A stretch of DNA of 64,000 bases from Balanoglossus misakiensis. Its lineage: Eukaryota > Hemichordata. The notes beneath the pieces are model-generated. The model searched no databases, was not told the origin of the DNA, and saw only the letters and a list, made by a program, of their open reading frames with translations. Of the stretch, positions 1 to 10,325 are shown in pieces (positions within the stretch are counted from its first letter, which is position 1; each line of letters opens with the position of its first letter). The DNA is taken from contig CM082577.2 of the NCBI GenBank assembly GCA_040954595.2, positions 13,516,001-13,580,000 of the forward strand, given 5' to 3'. Both the position numbers and the translations under genes were made by a program.

Positions 1-480
1 GCTGATAAGTCTTTTTCAGACAGTACTGTTAATTGTTTTGAAGTTGTACGTCACTGTCACGCCGAAAACCATCATATTTTAATAATAACTGGACATGCAT
101 CGGTGTGTTCCATTGGTTACAGTTTCTCACCAGATGACCACGTCTCTTCTGTTATATTTACATATAGATGATCTTCAAAATCTTTCATTGCCAGGTATTC
201 CTGTAATAGGATTTAATGATATTTGAAGTCATGATTTAATATCCTACATTGCAAAATACTAACTGAATTGATATCAAGCAAAAAGTGGTCATAACTGTAA
301 ATTGTAATGATATTTTACACAGATGCCTTTAGAATAAAATACATGTACAGCGCCTGATCATCGTGAACAGGGGTATGATTCGTTAAACGTGATCAAACAA
401 CATTATTTGTCGTGGTTATAGTTTTCACAGAGAGAAAATGCGTGGATGTACTGCCAGCTATAGGTGCATTTCAATCATAA
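1..480. other. No gene recognised (left edge)
   Basis: AT-rich DNA left of the repeat composite. I see no open frame with a recognisable domain and no exon with good splice signals. It would be the continuation of the downstream flank of the minus-strand receptor kinase before the composite inserted. Confidence 0.5.
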
Positions 481-1698
481 ATTAAAGCTGCAAGCAGCGT
501 TGGGGGGGCACAAGCAGTTCCCATGGTGACCAGCAAATGCCACGGCTGTATCTGCTGGGGATACCAAGATATGGGAAAGTAGGTCAAAGGTCACCTGAGG
601 TCACCCCAAATTTGGGCAAAAAAATTGGACCCCATACTAGTCTAGATCCAACAAAAAAACAGACCCCTAGCCCTATTGGTTCGCCTGCAATTAGGTATGC
701 ACATAATTAATGAGGTCTTGTGTAAGACTCCATTATGTGCTCAATACCCATAAAAGCCAGGGCTCTAACTGCTCTGGATGCTGAGATATGGGAAAGTAGA
801 TCAATGGTCACCCAAGGTCACCCAAAATTAGGGCATACAATTTTGACCCCAGACTGGGCCATGTCCAACCAATACCAGACCTCTAGCCCTATTGGGTAGC
901 ATGGAATTAGATATGCAGAAAAATGATGTTTCAGAAATAGGTCAAAGGTCATTGCCAAAATTACCAAAATATTTGTGTCATGTCCTGGCAGCATTGGTAC
1001 CCATGTCCACAAAATTCATGACTGTGGTGCTTTTACAAGAGGAGGTATGGGGAATATGCATATATAATTAGTTGTTTTAAAACTGGGTCAAAGGTCACGT
1101 GAAAATTGCCCCGAAAAATTGTGACAACTTCCGGTCATATGATGACTCATATCCAAAAAAAGAATTTCCGTGCTGTCAACATTTTGGCTACAAAACAGTA
1201 TTTTCATTTTTCAATGGTTTTCCGAAAATCCAACATGGCCGCCATAATGATCGACCAATCACAGTGCGCTTCGCAAACTTGATAGACATAGGTTAGGTGA
1301 CCACATATCCCAAATCCCGAGACTCGGTAACCGCTGGTTCTGGAGAAGAAGATTTTTAAAGTTTTAAGTAGTTTTTCAGAAAAACAATTGTAGCAAAAAA
1401 ACTTTATGTATGACGTCATGATTTCAATGGGGTAAAATGATGGACAGAAGGTAGGTTACCTGCACACCAAATTTGAACTCGATCGGCCCTGTAGTTTTTG
1501 AGAAGGACTCATTTAACGGTTTTCAGGAAATCCAATATGGCCGCCGGGTCACATGACTAATTAAATATTCACGGGCCACTGCACGTCTACTCATTGGCCC
1601 CTATCACCCTACCAAGTTTCAGCCCCCTAGGTGCTGCGGTTTTCCAGATCTACCTGGCCGAATTTCTCGGAAGAAGAAGAAGAATAATAATAATAATA
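481..1698 (+). repeat. Composite unit 1 (outermost head)
   Basis: The head carries a run of seven G followed by CACAAGC, unlike the GGGCCCAAGC of the other units. The body has the AGGTCA-rich section, the AATATGGCCGCC sections and ends in GAAGAAGAAGAATAATAAT microsatellite. Apparent ORFs are shadows; none shows a protein family. Confidence 0.8.
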
Positions 1699-3130
1699 AT
1701 TAAAGCTGCGAGCAGCATTGTCGGGCCCAAGCGCTGATCTTGAATTATATATGCACAGTATGAATGAGAAGAAACAGAATTTTCTATCAGGTGTATTATC
1801 TCATGACATAACAAGGACGTGTGTATTTTTGCGGCTGAAATAGGGTAAAGTAGGTCAAAGATCACCTGAGGTCACCCAACATTTGGGCAAAATTTTTTGA
1901 CCCATGCTGGGCCATGTCCAACAAAAACCAAAACTCTAGCTCTATTGGTTCGTCTGTAATTAGGTATGTACATATTTAATGAGGTCAGCAGGTGTCACAG
2001 GTGACCCAAAAATGTGGCTTTACATTTTGGTCCCATCCTACCAAATGCCATAGCTGTATCTGCTCTGGATGCTGAGATATGCGAAAGTAGGTCAAAGGTC
2101 ACCAGAGGTCACCCAACATTTGGGCAAAAAATTTTGATCCCATACTGGTCCATGTCCAACAAAAACAAAACCTCTAGCTCTATTGGTTCGCCTGTAATTA
2201 GCTATGCACATAATTAATGAGGTCAGCAGAGGTCAAAGGGGTCATGAAAAGTAGCAAAATATTTTGAGCACACACTAATCCACATGCATCAAAAACCAAA
2301 CGTCTAGCCCTATAGGTTAGCCTGGAATTAGATATGCAGAAATAATAACGCGTGATAAGTAGGTCAAAGGTCATGTGAAAAATCGCCAAAAAATTGTAAC
2401 ATATTTTAGTCACCTGACGATTGATATCCATAAAAAGAATTTGTATGCTATCAATTTTTAGACTAGAAAAGGGAATTTCAATTTTTCACTGCTTTTTACA
2501 AAATCCAATATGGCCGCCACAATCTTCGACCAATCACAATGGTCTTTGCAAACTTGATAGACATCAGTGTAGTGACCATACTCCCCGAATCTTGCGACTC
2601 AGTCATCACCCATTCTGGAGAAGAAGATTTTTGCAGTTTTACTATGGTTTTTCGAAAATCCAATATGGCCGCCATAATCTTCGACCAATCACAATGATCT
2701 TCGCAAACTTGATAGATATCAGTTAGGTGACCACATACCCCAAACCCCGTGACTCGGTTATCACTGGTTCTGAAGAAGAAGATTTTTGAAATTTAAGCCA
2801 GATTTCAGAAAAAAATTTGTAGCAAAAAAACTGCAACTTTTACAGCATAATTTCCGATTACAAAAATGATGGGCAGAAGGTAGTCTACCGGCATGCCAAA
2901 TTTGAAGTCGATCTGACTTGTACTTTCTGAGATCTGAGATTTGCATTTTTTCAGAAAATCCAATATGGCCGCCAGGTCACGTGACTAATTAAGTATTCAC
3001 AAGTCACTGCACATCTACTCATTGACCTTGACCACTGTAGCAAGTTTGAGCAGTGTACCTGCAGTAGTTTCAGAGATCTCGTTGGCCGAAGAATTGACAG
3101 GAGAATAAAGAAAGAAAGAAAGAAAGAAAG
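1699..3130 (+). repeat. Composite unit 2
   Basis: Head with GGGCCCAAGCGCTG, the closest head to the three inner tails. Length 1432 bp, ending in (GAAA)n. The body contains two copies of a ~154-bp section that starts near CCAATATGGCCGCC and includes TCTTCGACCAATCACAATG. Confidence 0.8.
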
Positions 3131-4561
3131 ATTAAAGCTGCAAGCAGCATTGTCCGGGCCCAAGCTCTATTATCTGATCTGATTATTAGATATGCACATA
3201 ATTAATGAGTAGAAACATAATGCAGTGTTTTATCCCATGAAATATCAAGGTTATATCTATGTTTGGTGCTGATATAGTGTTAAGTAGGTCAAAGGTCACC
3301 CAGGGGTCACCCACAATTTGGGCAGAATATTTTGACCCATAGTGGTCAATGTCCAACAAAAACCAGACCTCTAGCCCTTTTGGTTAACCCGGAATTAGGT
3401 ATTCACATAAATAATGTGTAAAGCAGGTGTCACAGGTGACCCCACAACTTTGGCTTTTCATTATGGCCCCATACCTCCAAACGCCAAGGTTGTACCTGCT
3501 TTGGATGCTGAGATATGCAAAAGTAGGTCAAAGGTCATCTGAGGTCACCCAAAATTTGGGTAGAAAATTTTGACCCATAGTGGTCCATGTATAACAAAAA
3601 CAAAACCTCTAGGTCTATTGGTTCATCTGTAATTAGGTATGTGCATATTTAATGAGGTCAGCAGAGGTCAAAGGGGTCATGAAAAGTAGCAAAAATTTTT
3701 GATCACATACAAAACCAAATACATCAAAAACCAAACTTATAGCCCTATTGGTTAGCCTGGAATTAGATATGCAGAAAAATGATGCGTCAAAAGTAGGTCA
3801 AAGGTCATTGCCAAAATTACCAAAATATTTATAGCTTATTCTTGTCATATGATGATTCATATCCATAAAAAGAATTTCTGTGCTATCAATTTTTAGGCTA
3901 GAAACGGAATTTTTACTTTTTAATCGTTGTTCACAAAATCCAATATGGCCGCCAAAATCTTCGACCAATCACAATGATCTTCGCAAACTTGATAGACATC
4001 AGTGTAGTGACCATACTCCCCAAATCTTGTGACTCGGTTATCGCTGGTTCTTGAGAAGAAGATTTTTGAAATTTTACTAGGGTTTTTCGAAAATCCAATA
4101 TGGCCGCCATAATCTTCGACCAATCACAATGATCTTCGCAAACTTGATAGACCTCAGTTTGGTGACCACATACCCCAAACCCAGTGTCTCGGTTATCACC
4201 GGTTCTGGAGAAGAAGATTTTTGAAATTTAAGCCAGATTTCAGAAAAAAAATTGTAGCAAAAAAACTGCAACTTTTTCAGCATAATTTCCAATTACAAAA
4301 ATGATAAGCAGAAGGTAGTCTACCTGCACGCCAAATTTGAAGTCGATCTGACTTGTAGTTTCTGAGATCTGAGATTTGCATATTTTCAGAAAATCCAAGA
4401 TGGCTGCCAGGTCATGTGACTAATTAGAAATTCAAGGGTTCAATGCACGACTACTCATTGACCTTGACCACTGTAGCAAGTTTCAGAAGTGTACCTGCAG
4501 TGGTGTCTGAGATCTAGAGCGACAAAGAATTGACACAAGAATAAAGAAAGAAGAAAGAAAG
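3131..4561 (+). repeat. Composite unit 3
   Basis: 1431-bp unit, head GTCCGGGCCCAAGCTCT. It aligns through its whole length with unit 4. It carries three exact AGGTCAAAGGTCA sites (3286, 3525, 3795) and the ~154-bp internal duplication (the CAATATGGCC motif at 3941 and again at 4095). Confidence 0.8.
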
Positions 4562-5992
4562 ATTAAAGCTGCAAGCAGCATTGTCCGGGCCCAAGCTCTA
4601 TATTCTGATCTGATTATTAGATATGCACATAATTAATGAGTAGAAACATAATGCTGTGTTTTATCCCATGAAATATCAAGGTTATATCTATGTTTGGTGC
4701 TGATCTAGTGTTAAGTAGGTCAAAGGTCTCCCAGAGGTCACCCACAATTTGGGCAGAAAATTTTACCCATAGTGGTCCATGTCCAACAAAAACCAGACCT
4801 CTAGCCCTTTTGGTTAGCCCGAAATTAGGTATGCACATAAATAATGAGTTAAGCAGGTGTCACTGGTGACCCAAAACTTTGGCTTTTCATTATGGCCCCA
4901 TATCTCCAAATGCCAAGGCTGTACCTGCTTTTGATGCCGAGATATGCAAAAGTAGGTCAAAGGTCATCTGAGGTCACCCAAAATTTGGGCAAAATATTTT
5001 GACCCCATACTGGTCCATGTATAACAAAAACAAAACCTCTAGGTCTATTGGTTAATCATTAATTAGGTATGTGCATATTTAATGAGGTCAGCAGAGGTCA
5101 AAGGGGTCATGAAAAGTAGCAAAAATTTTTGATCACATACAAATCCACATACATCAAAAACCAAACTTATAGCCCTATTGGTTAGCCTGGAATTAGATAT
5201 GCAGAAAAATGATGCGTCAAAAGTAGGTCAAAGGTCATTGCCAAAATCACCAAAATATTTATGGCTTATTCTTGTCATATGATGATTCATATCCATAAAA
5301 AGAATTTCTGTGCTATCAATTTTTAGGCTAGAAAGGGAATTTTTACTTTTTAATCGTTTTTCACAAAATCAAATATGGCCGCCATAAACTTCGACCAATC
5401 ACAATGCTCTTCGCAAACTTGATAGACATCTGTTTAATGACCACACACACCAAATCTTGTGACTCAGTTATTGCCCGTTCTTGAGAAGAAGATTTTTGAA
5501 ATTTTACTAGGGTTTTTCGAAAATCCAATATGGCCGCCATAATCTTCGACCGATCACAATGATCTTCGCAAACTTGATAGACATCAGTTAGGTGACCACA
5601 TACCCCAAACTCCGTGTCTCGGTTATCACCGGTTCTGGAGAAGAAGATTTTTGAAATTTAAGCCGGATTTCAGAAAAAAAAATTTAGCAAAAAAACTGCA
5701 ACATTGACAGCAAAATATCCAATTACAAAAATGATGGGTAGAAGGTAGACTACCTGCACACCAAATTTGAAGTCGATCTGACTTGTAGTTTCTGAGATCT
5801 GAGATTTGGATTTTTTCAGAAAATCCAATATGGCCGCCATGTCACATGACTAATTAAGTATTCACAAGTCACTGCACATCTACTCATTGACCTTGACCAC
5901 TGTAGCAAGTTTGAGAACTGTACCTGCAGCGGTGTCTGAGATCTAGAGCGATAAAGAATGGAACCAAGAATAAAGAAAGAAAGAAAGACAGA
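4562..5992 (+). repeat. Composite unit 4
   Basis: 1431 bp, the same length as unit 3 and almost the same sequence and layout. Identical length suggests that some units multiplied by tandem duplication or unequal crossing-over rather than by independent insertion. Confidence 0.8.
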
Positions 5993-7671
5993 ATTAAAGC
6001 TGCAAGCAGCATTGTCCGGGCCCAAGCTCTATTATCTGATCTGATTATTAGATATGCACATAATTAATGAGTAGAAACATAATGCTGTGTTTTATCCCAT
6101 GAAATATCAAGGTTATATGTATGTTTGGTGCTGATATAGTGTTAAGTAGGTCAAAGGTCTCCCAGAGGTCACCCACAATTTGGGCAGAAAATTTTACCCA
6201 TAGTGGTCCATGTCCAACAAAAACAGACCTCTAGCCCTTTTGGTTAGCCCGGAATTAGGTATGCACATAAATAATGAGTTAAGCAGGTGTTACTGGTGAC
6301 CCAAAACTTTGGCTTTTCATTATGGCCCCATATCTCCAAATGCCAAGGCTGTACCTGCTTTGGATGCCAAGATATGCAAAAGTAGGTCAAAGGTCATCTG
6401 AGGTCACCCAAAATTTGGGCAGAAAAGTTTGACCAATAGTGGTCCATGTCCAACAAAAACCAGACCTCTAGCCCTTTTGGTTAGCCCGGAATTAGGTATG
6501 CACATAAATAATGAGTTAAGCAGGTGTCACAGGTGACCCACAACTTTGGCTTTTCATTATGGCCCCATACCTCCAAACGCCAAGGCTGTATCTGCTGTGG
6601 ATGCTGATATTTGCAAAAGTAGGTCAAAGGTCACCAGAGGTCACCCAACATTTGGGTAAAAATTTTTGACCCCATACTAGTCCTGTCCAACAAAAACAAA
6701 ACCTCTAGGTCTATTGGTTCGCCTGTAATTAGCTATGCACATAATTAATGAGGTCAGCAGGGGTCAAAGGGGTCGTGAAAAGTAGCAAAAAATTTTGATC
6801 ACACACTTATCCACATACATCAAAAAACAAACTTATAGCCCTATTGGTTAGCCTGGAATTAGACATGCAGAAAAATGATGCGTCAAAAGTAGGTCAAAGG
6901 TCATTGCCAAAATTACCAAAATATTAATAGCATATTGTAGTCATATGATGATCCATATCCATAAAAAGAATTTCTGTGCTATCAATTTTTAGGCTAGAAA
7001 GGGAATTTTTACTTTTTAATCGTTTTTCACAAAATCCAATATGGCCGCCATAATCTTCGACCAATCACATTCCTCTTCGCAAACTTGATAGACATCTGGT
7101 GAATGACCACACACACCAAATCTTGTGACTCGGTTATCGCCGGTTCTCGAGAAGAAGATTTTTGAAATTTTACTAAGGTTTTACGAAAATCCAATATGGC
7201 CGCCATAATCTTCGACCAATCACAATGATCTTCGCAAACTTGATAGACATCAGTTAGGTGACCACATACCCCAAACCCCGTGTCTCGGTTATCACCGGTT
7301 CTAGAGAAGAAGATTTTTGAAATTTAAGCCAGATTTCAGAAAAAAAATTGTAGCAAAAAAACTGCAACATTGACAGCATAATTTCCAATTACAAAAATGT
7401 TTGACAGAAGGTAGTCTACCTGCACGCCAAATTTGAAGTCGATCTGACTTGTAGTTTCTGAGATCTGAGATTTGCATTTTTTCAGAAAATCCAAGATGGC
7501 CGCCAGGTCACGTGACTAATTAAAAATTCATGGGTTCAATGCACGACTACTCATTGACCTTGACCACTGTAGCAAGTTTGAGAACTGTACCTGCAGTGGT
7601 GTCTGAGATCTAGAGCGACAAAGAAATGACAGAAGAATAAAGAAAGAAGAAAGAAAGACAGATTAAAGCTG
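5993..7671 (+). repeat. Composite unit 5 (with internal duplication)
   Basis: 1679 bp. It is longer than units 2-4 because about 236 bp around 6200-6640 is present twice (the CTAGCCCTTTTGGTTAGCC motif recurs near 6231 and 6467). It otherwise has the same head, body and (GAAA)n end. Confidence 0.75.
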
Positions 7672-8780
7672 CAAGCAGCATTGTCCGGGCCCAAGCTCTA
7701 TTATCTGATCTGATGCTGATATAGTGTTAAGTAGATCAAAGGTCACCCGAGGTCACCCAACATTTAGGCAAAATATTTTGACCCCATACTGGTCCATGTA
7801 TAACAAAAACAAAACCTCTAGGTCTACTGGTTCATCATTAATTAGGTATGTGCATATTTAATGAGGTCAGCAGGGGTCAAAGGGGTCACAAAAAGTAGCA
7901 AAATATTTTGATCACACACTAATCCACATACATCAAAAACCAAACTTATAGCCCTATTGGTTAGCCTGGAATTAGATATGCAGAAAAATGATGTGTCAAA
8001 AGTAGGTCAAAGGTCATTGCCAAAATTACCAAAATATTTATAGCATATTCTTGTCATATGATGATTCATATCCATAAAAAGAATTTCTGTGCTATCAATT
8101 TTTAGGCTAGAAAGGGAATTTTTACTTTTTAATCGTTTTTCACAAAATCCAATATGGCCGCCATAATCTTCGACCAATCACATTCCTCTTCGCAAACTTG
8201 ATAGACATCTGTTTAATGACCACACACACCAAATCTTGTGACTCGGTTATCGCCGGTTCTTGAGAAGAAGATTTTTGAAATTTTACTAAGGTTTTACGAA
8301 AATCCAATATGGCCGCCATAATCTTCGACCAATCACAAAGATCTTCGCAAACTTGATAGACATCAGATAGGTGACTACATACCCCAAACCCCGTGTCTCG
8401 GTTATCACCAGTTCTAGAGAAGAAGATTTTTGAAATTTAAGCTGGATTTCAGAAAAAAAATTGTAGCAAAAAAACTGCAACATTGACAGCAAAATATCCA
8501 ATTACAAAAATGATGGGTAGAAGGTAGACTACCTGCACACCAAATTTGAAGTCGATCTGACTTGTAGTTTCTGAGATCTAAGATTTGCATTTTTTCAGAA
8601 AATCCAATATGGCCGCCAGGTCACGTGACCAATTAAAAATTCAAGGGTTCAATGCACATCTACTCATTGACCTTGACCACTGTAGCAAGTTTCAGAAGTG
8701 TACCTGCAGCGGTGTCTGAGATCTAGAGCGACAAAGAATTGACACAAGAAAAAAGAAAGAAAGAAAGAAAGAAAGACAGA
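7672..8780 (+). repeat. Composite unit 6 (internally deleted)
   Basis: About 1109 bp. The head is followed after ~35 bp by sequence that lies several hundred bp into the other units, so the first part of the body is deleted. It ends in (GAAA)n and runs directly into the hairpin tails. Confidence 0.75.
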
Positions 8781-9004
8781 AAAACCCCAACGAAACCAAT
8801 AGGGCCCAAGCGCTGGCTTGCGCTTGGGCCCTAAAAAACCCCAACGAAACCAATAGGGCCCAAGCGCTGGCTTGCGCTTGGGCCCTAAAAAATTCCAACG
8901 AAACCAATAGGGCCCAAGCGCTTGCTTGCGCTTGGGCCCTAATAAAGAAAAATTCCAACAATACCAATGGGGGCACAAGCCGCCTGAGGGCGCTTGTGCC
9001 CCCA
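8781..9004 (+). repeat. Stack of four hairpin tail modules closing the composite
   Basis: Perfect 13-bp stems occur at 8801-8832, 8855-8886 and 8909-8940 (AGGGCCCAAGCGC pairing with GCGCTTGGGCCCT, 6-nt loop), at a 54-bp period. A fourth, of different sequence, lies at 8968-9004 (TGGGGGCACAAGC pairing with GCTTGTGCCCCCA). Each is preceded by an A-run and CCAACGAAACCAAT or CCAACAATACCAAT. They resemble 3'-terminal hairpins of single-ended transposons. On the minus strand they create a spurious ORF with a repeated peptide. Confidence 0.85.
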
Positions 9005-9061
9005 ATAAATCGTACTTTCGTAATTAATGTTATATTAAGAAAAATGAAAATATAACATTCT

Positions 9062-10274
9062 TTAGTTACACACCATCGTTACGTCATTAGCCATCTTGCC
9101 TACCGTACCACATATGTCAGAAAAGGATGGTCTGGTTTCAGCGCGTTGCAGCCAACACTTCAGCATTACTTCATAGCTAAAACAGTGACATTTTGTAAAG
9201 TTTTACCTATTGAGTCCAGGTAAATAAACATTAACGATACACATGTATGCTGGATAATCTTTTACCTGTTGATAATATGTTATTAATCATTCATTCATTC
9301 GTTCAGCGCGTTGCAGCACGATATCAGCATATTTAATTAATTATTAATTGGAAACAAAACGCATGGCGACATGTTAAATATTTAAACTTTTATGAGGACT
9401 GTTAAATGTATTTCAAATATTTCACCAATCGCAAACAGGAGGAAACTCCTGCCAAATAAAAAGTTTTCCCCATCACTTTGCACAGATGTGTGACATAAAA
9501 TATCCGATGATGATTTCATCTAAATTCTCAAAACGTCATGCTTACATCTCTTTGCTACAGTGGTGTGGCTTTTGGAGCCTGTCTCCAGCACGTAATTTGT
9601 TCATAACCTGAGAAGCTGTCAAATCCGCATATGGCGAAGAACCTATGAGAAAGTCGATATAAACTAACTAAATAAATATGCCTTCATTTACATGATATCA
9701 GGATAGATTGATCTCGCAGTGACTCTCGCGTAAAGGCTTAATTTACTGGCTTCAGATAAACTGAAAGTATTATTGAAAGTAAAGGCTATCCAAAAATGAG
9801 TAGGGTATTTATCGTTCATTTAACACCCGGTATTTCCTGAAGTTAGACCTTATTAATTGTCTTACCTAATGTTGCTATTTCCCACAGTAGAACTCCGTAT
9901 GACCAAACATCACTTTTAATCGTGTACTTGTAGTGCATCAATGATTCTATGGCCATCCACCTAATTGGCAAACGACCCTGAAATAATTACATACAGACAG
10001 TTTCACTCTCTATTCGCAGAGATACAAATCGCTGGTTTACCGATTTAAAAACAGTATGTGTATTACTAATCCAATGTCAAAGTAATACACTAAACAAAGG
10101 ACCAGCGTAAGCATGTGCGTTTACTTGCCTGGGGTTTGCAGAAATAAACAGGGTTTTCACTGACATTTCTAGCAAAGCCGAAGTCTGATATCTTACAGCA
10201 CATTTGTTCACCTAATAGAATATTCCTTGTCGCTAGATCCCTGTGAATGCACTGAAGTTTATAAAGAACATGTA

Positions 10275-10325
<51 letters not shown>

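Larger units (their letters stand above)
581..8016 (+). promoter_or_regulatory. Cluster of DR1-type nuclear-receptor half-site pairs inside the composite
   Basis: The exact 13-mer AGGTCAAAGGTCA (two AGGTCA half-sites spaced by one A, the textbook DR1 bound by RXR, HNF4, COUP-TF and PPAR-type receptors) starts at 581, 939, 2089, 2361, 3286, 3525, 3795, 4954, 5225, 6384, 6621, 6891 and 8004, with several one-mismatch copies between. The sites are part of the repeat body, so their number follows from repeat copy number. Whether any is bound is unknown. Confidence 0.55.
481..9004 (+). mobile_element. 8.5-kb nested composite of six non-coding repeat units with stacked hairpin tails
   Basis: Six head-to-tail units begin with the same head, TTAAAGCTGCRAGCAGC, whose GCTGC-AA-GCAGC core is an inverted repeat, followed by a G-rich stretch and CAAGC. 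Units end in A-rich microsatellite, (GAAA)n or (AAT)n. After the last unit come four hairpins of the same design. Heads and tails correspond: the outermost head has GGGCACAAGC and only the outermost tail has the same GGGCACAAGC; inner heads and inner tails both have GGGCCCAAGC. This is what repeated insertion of new copies just upstream of the tail of an older copy would produce. A possible 6-bp target duplication ATAAAT lies at 477-482 and 9005-9010, but it is short and AT-rich. No protein is encoded, so the units are non-autonomous. Their superfamily is not established; a hairpin-ended, rolling-circle (HUH) type is one possibility. Confidence 0.8.

Noticed and set aside
8801-9004. Regular palindromic repeats resembling a CRISPR array
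   Set aside because: Spacers are nearly identical (CCAACGAAACCAAT), the host is a eukaryote, and the stems are terminal hairpins of transposon copies.
8664-9005. Minus-strand ORFs with a repeated peptide (ALGPYWFRW-like)
   Set aside because: Translation of the 54-bp-period hairpin tails; no protein family and the repeat is explained by DNA structure.
477-9010. ATAAAT as a certain target duplication of the composite
   Set aside because: Six AT-only bases next to A-rich termini can match by chance; kept only as a possibility.
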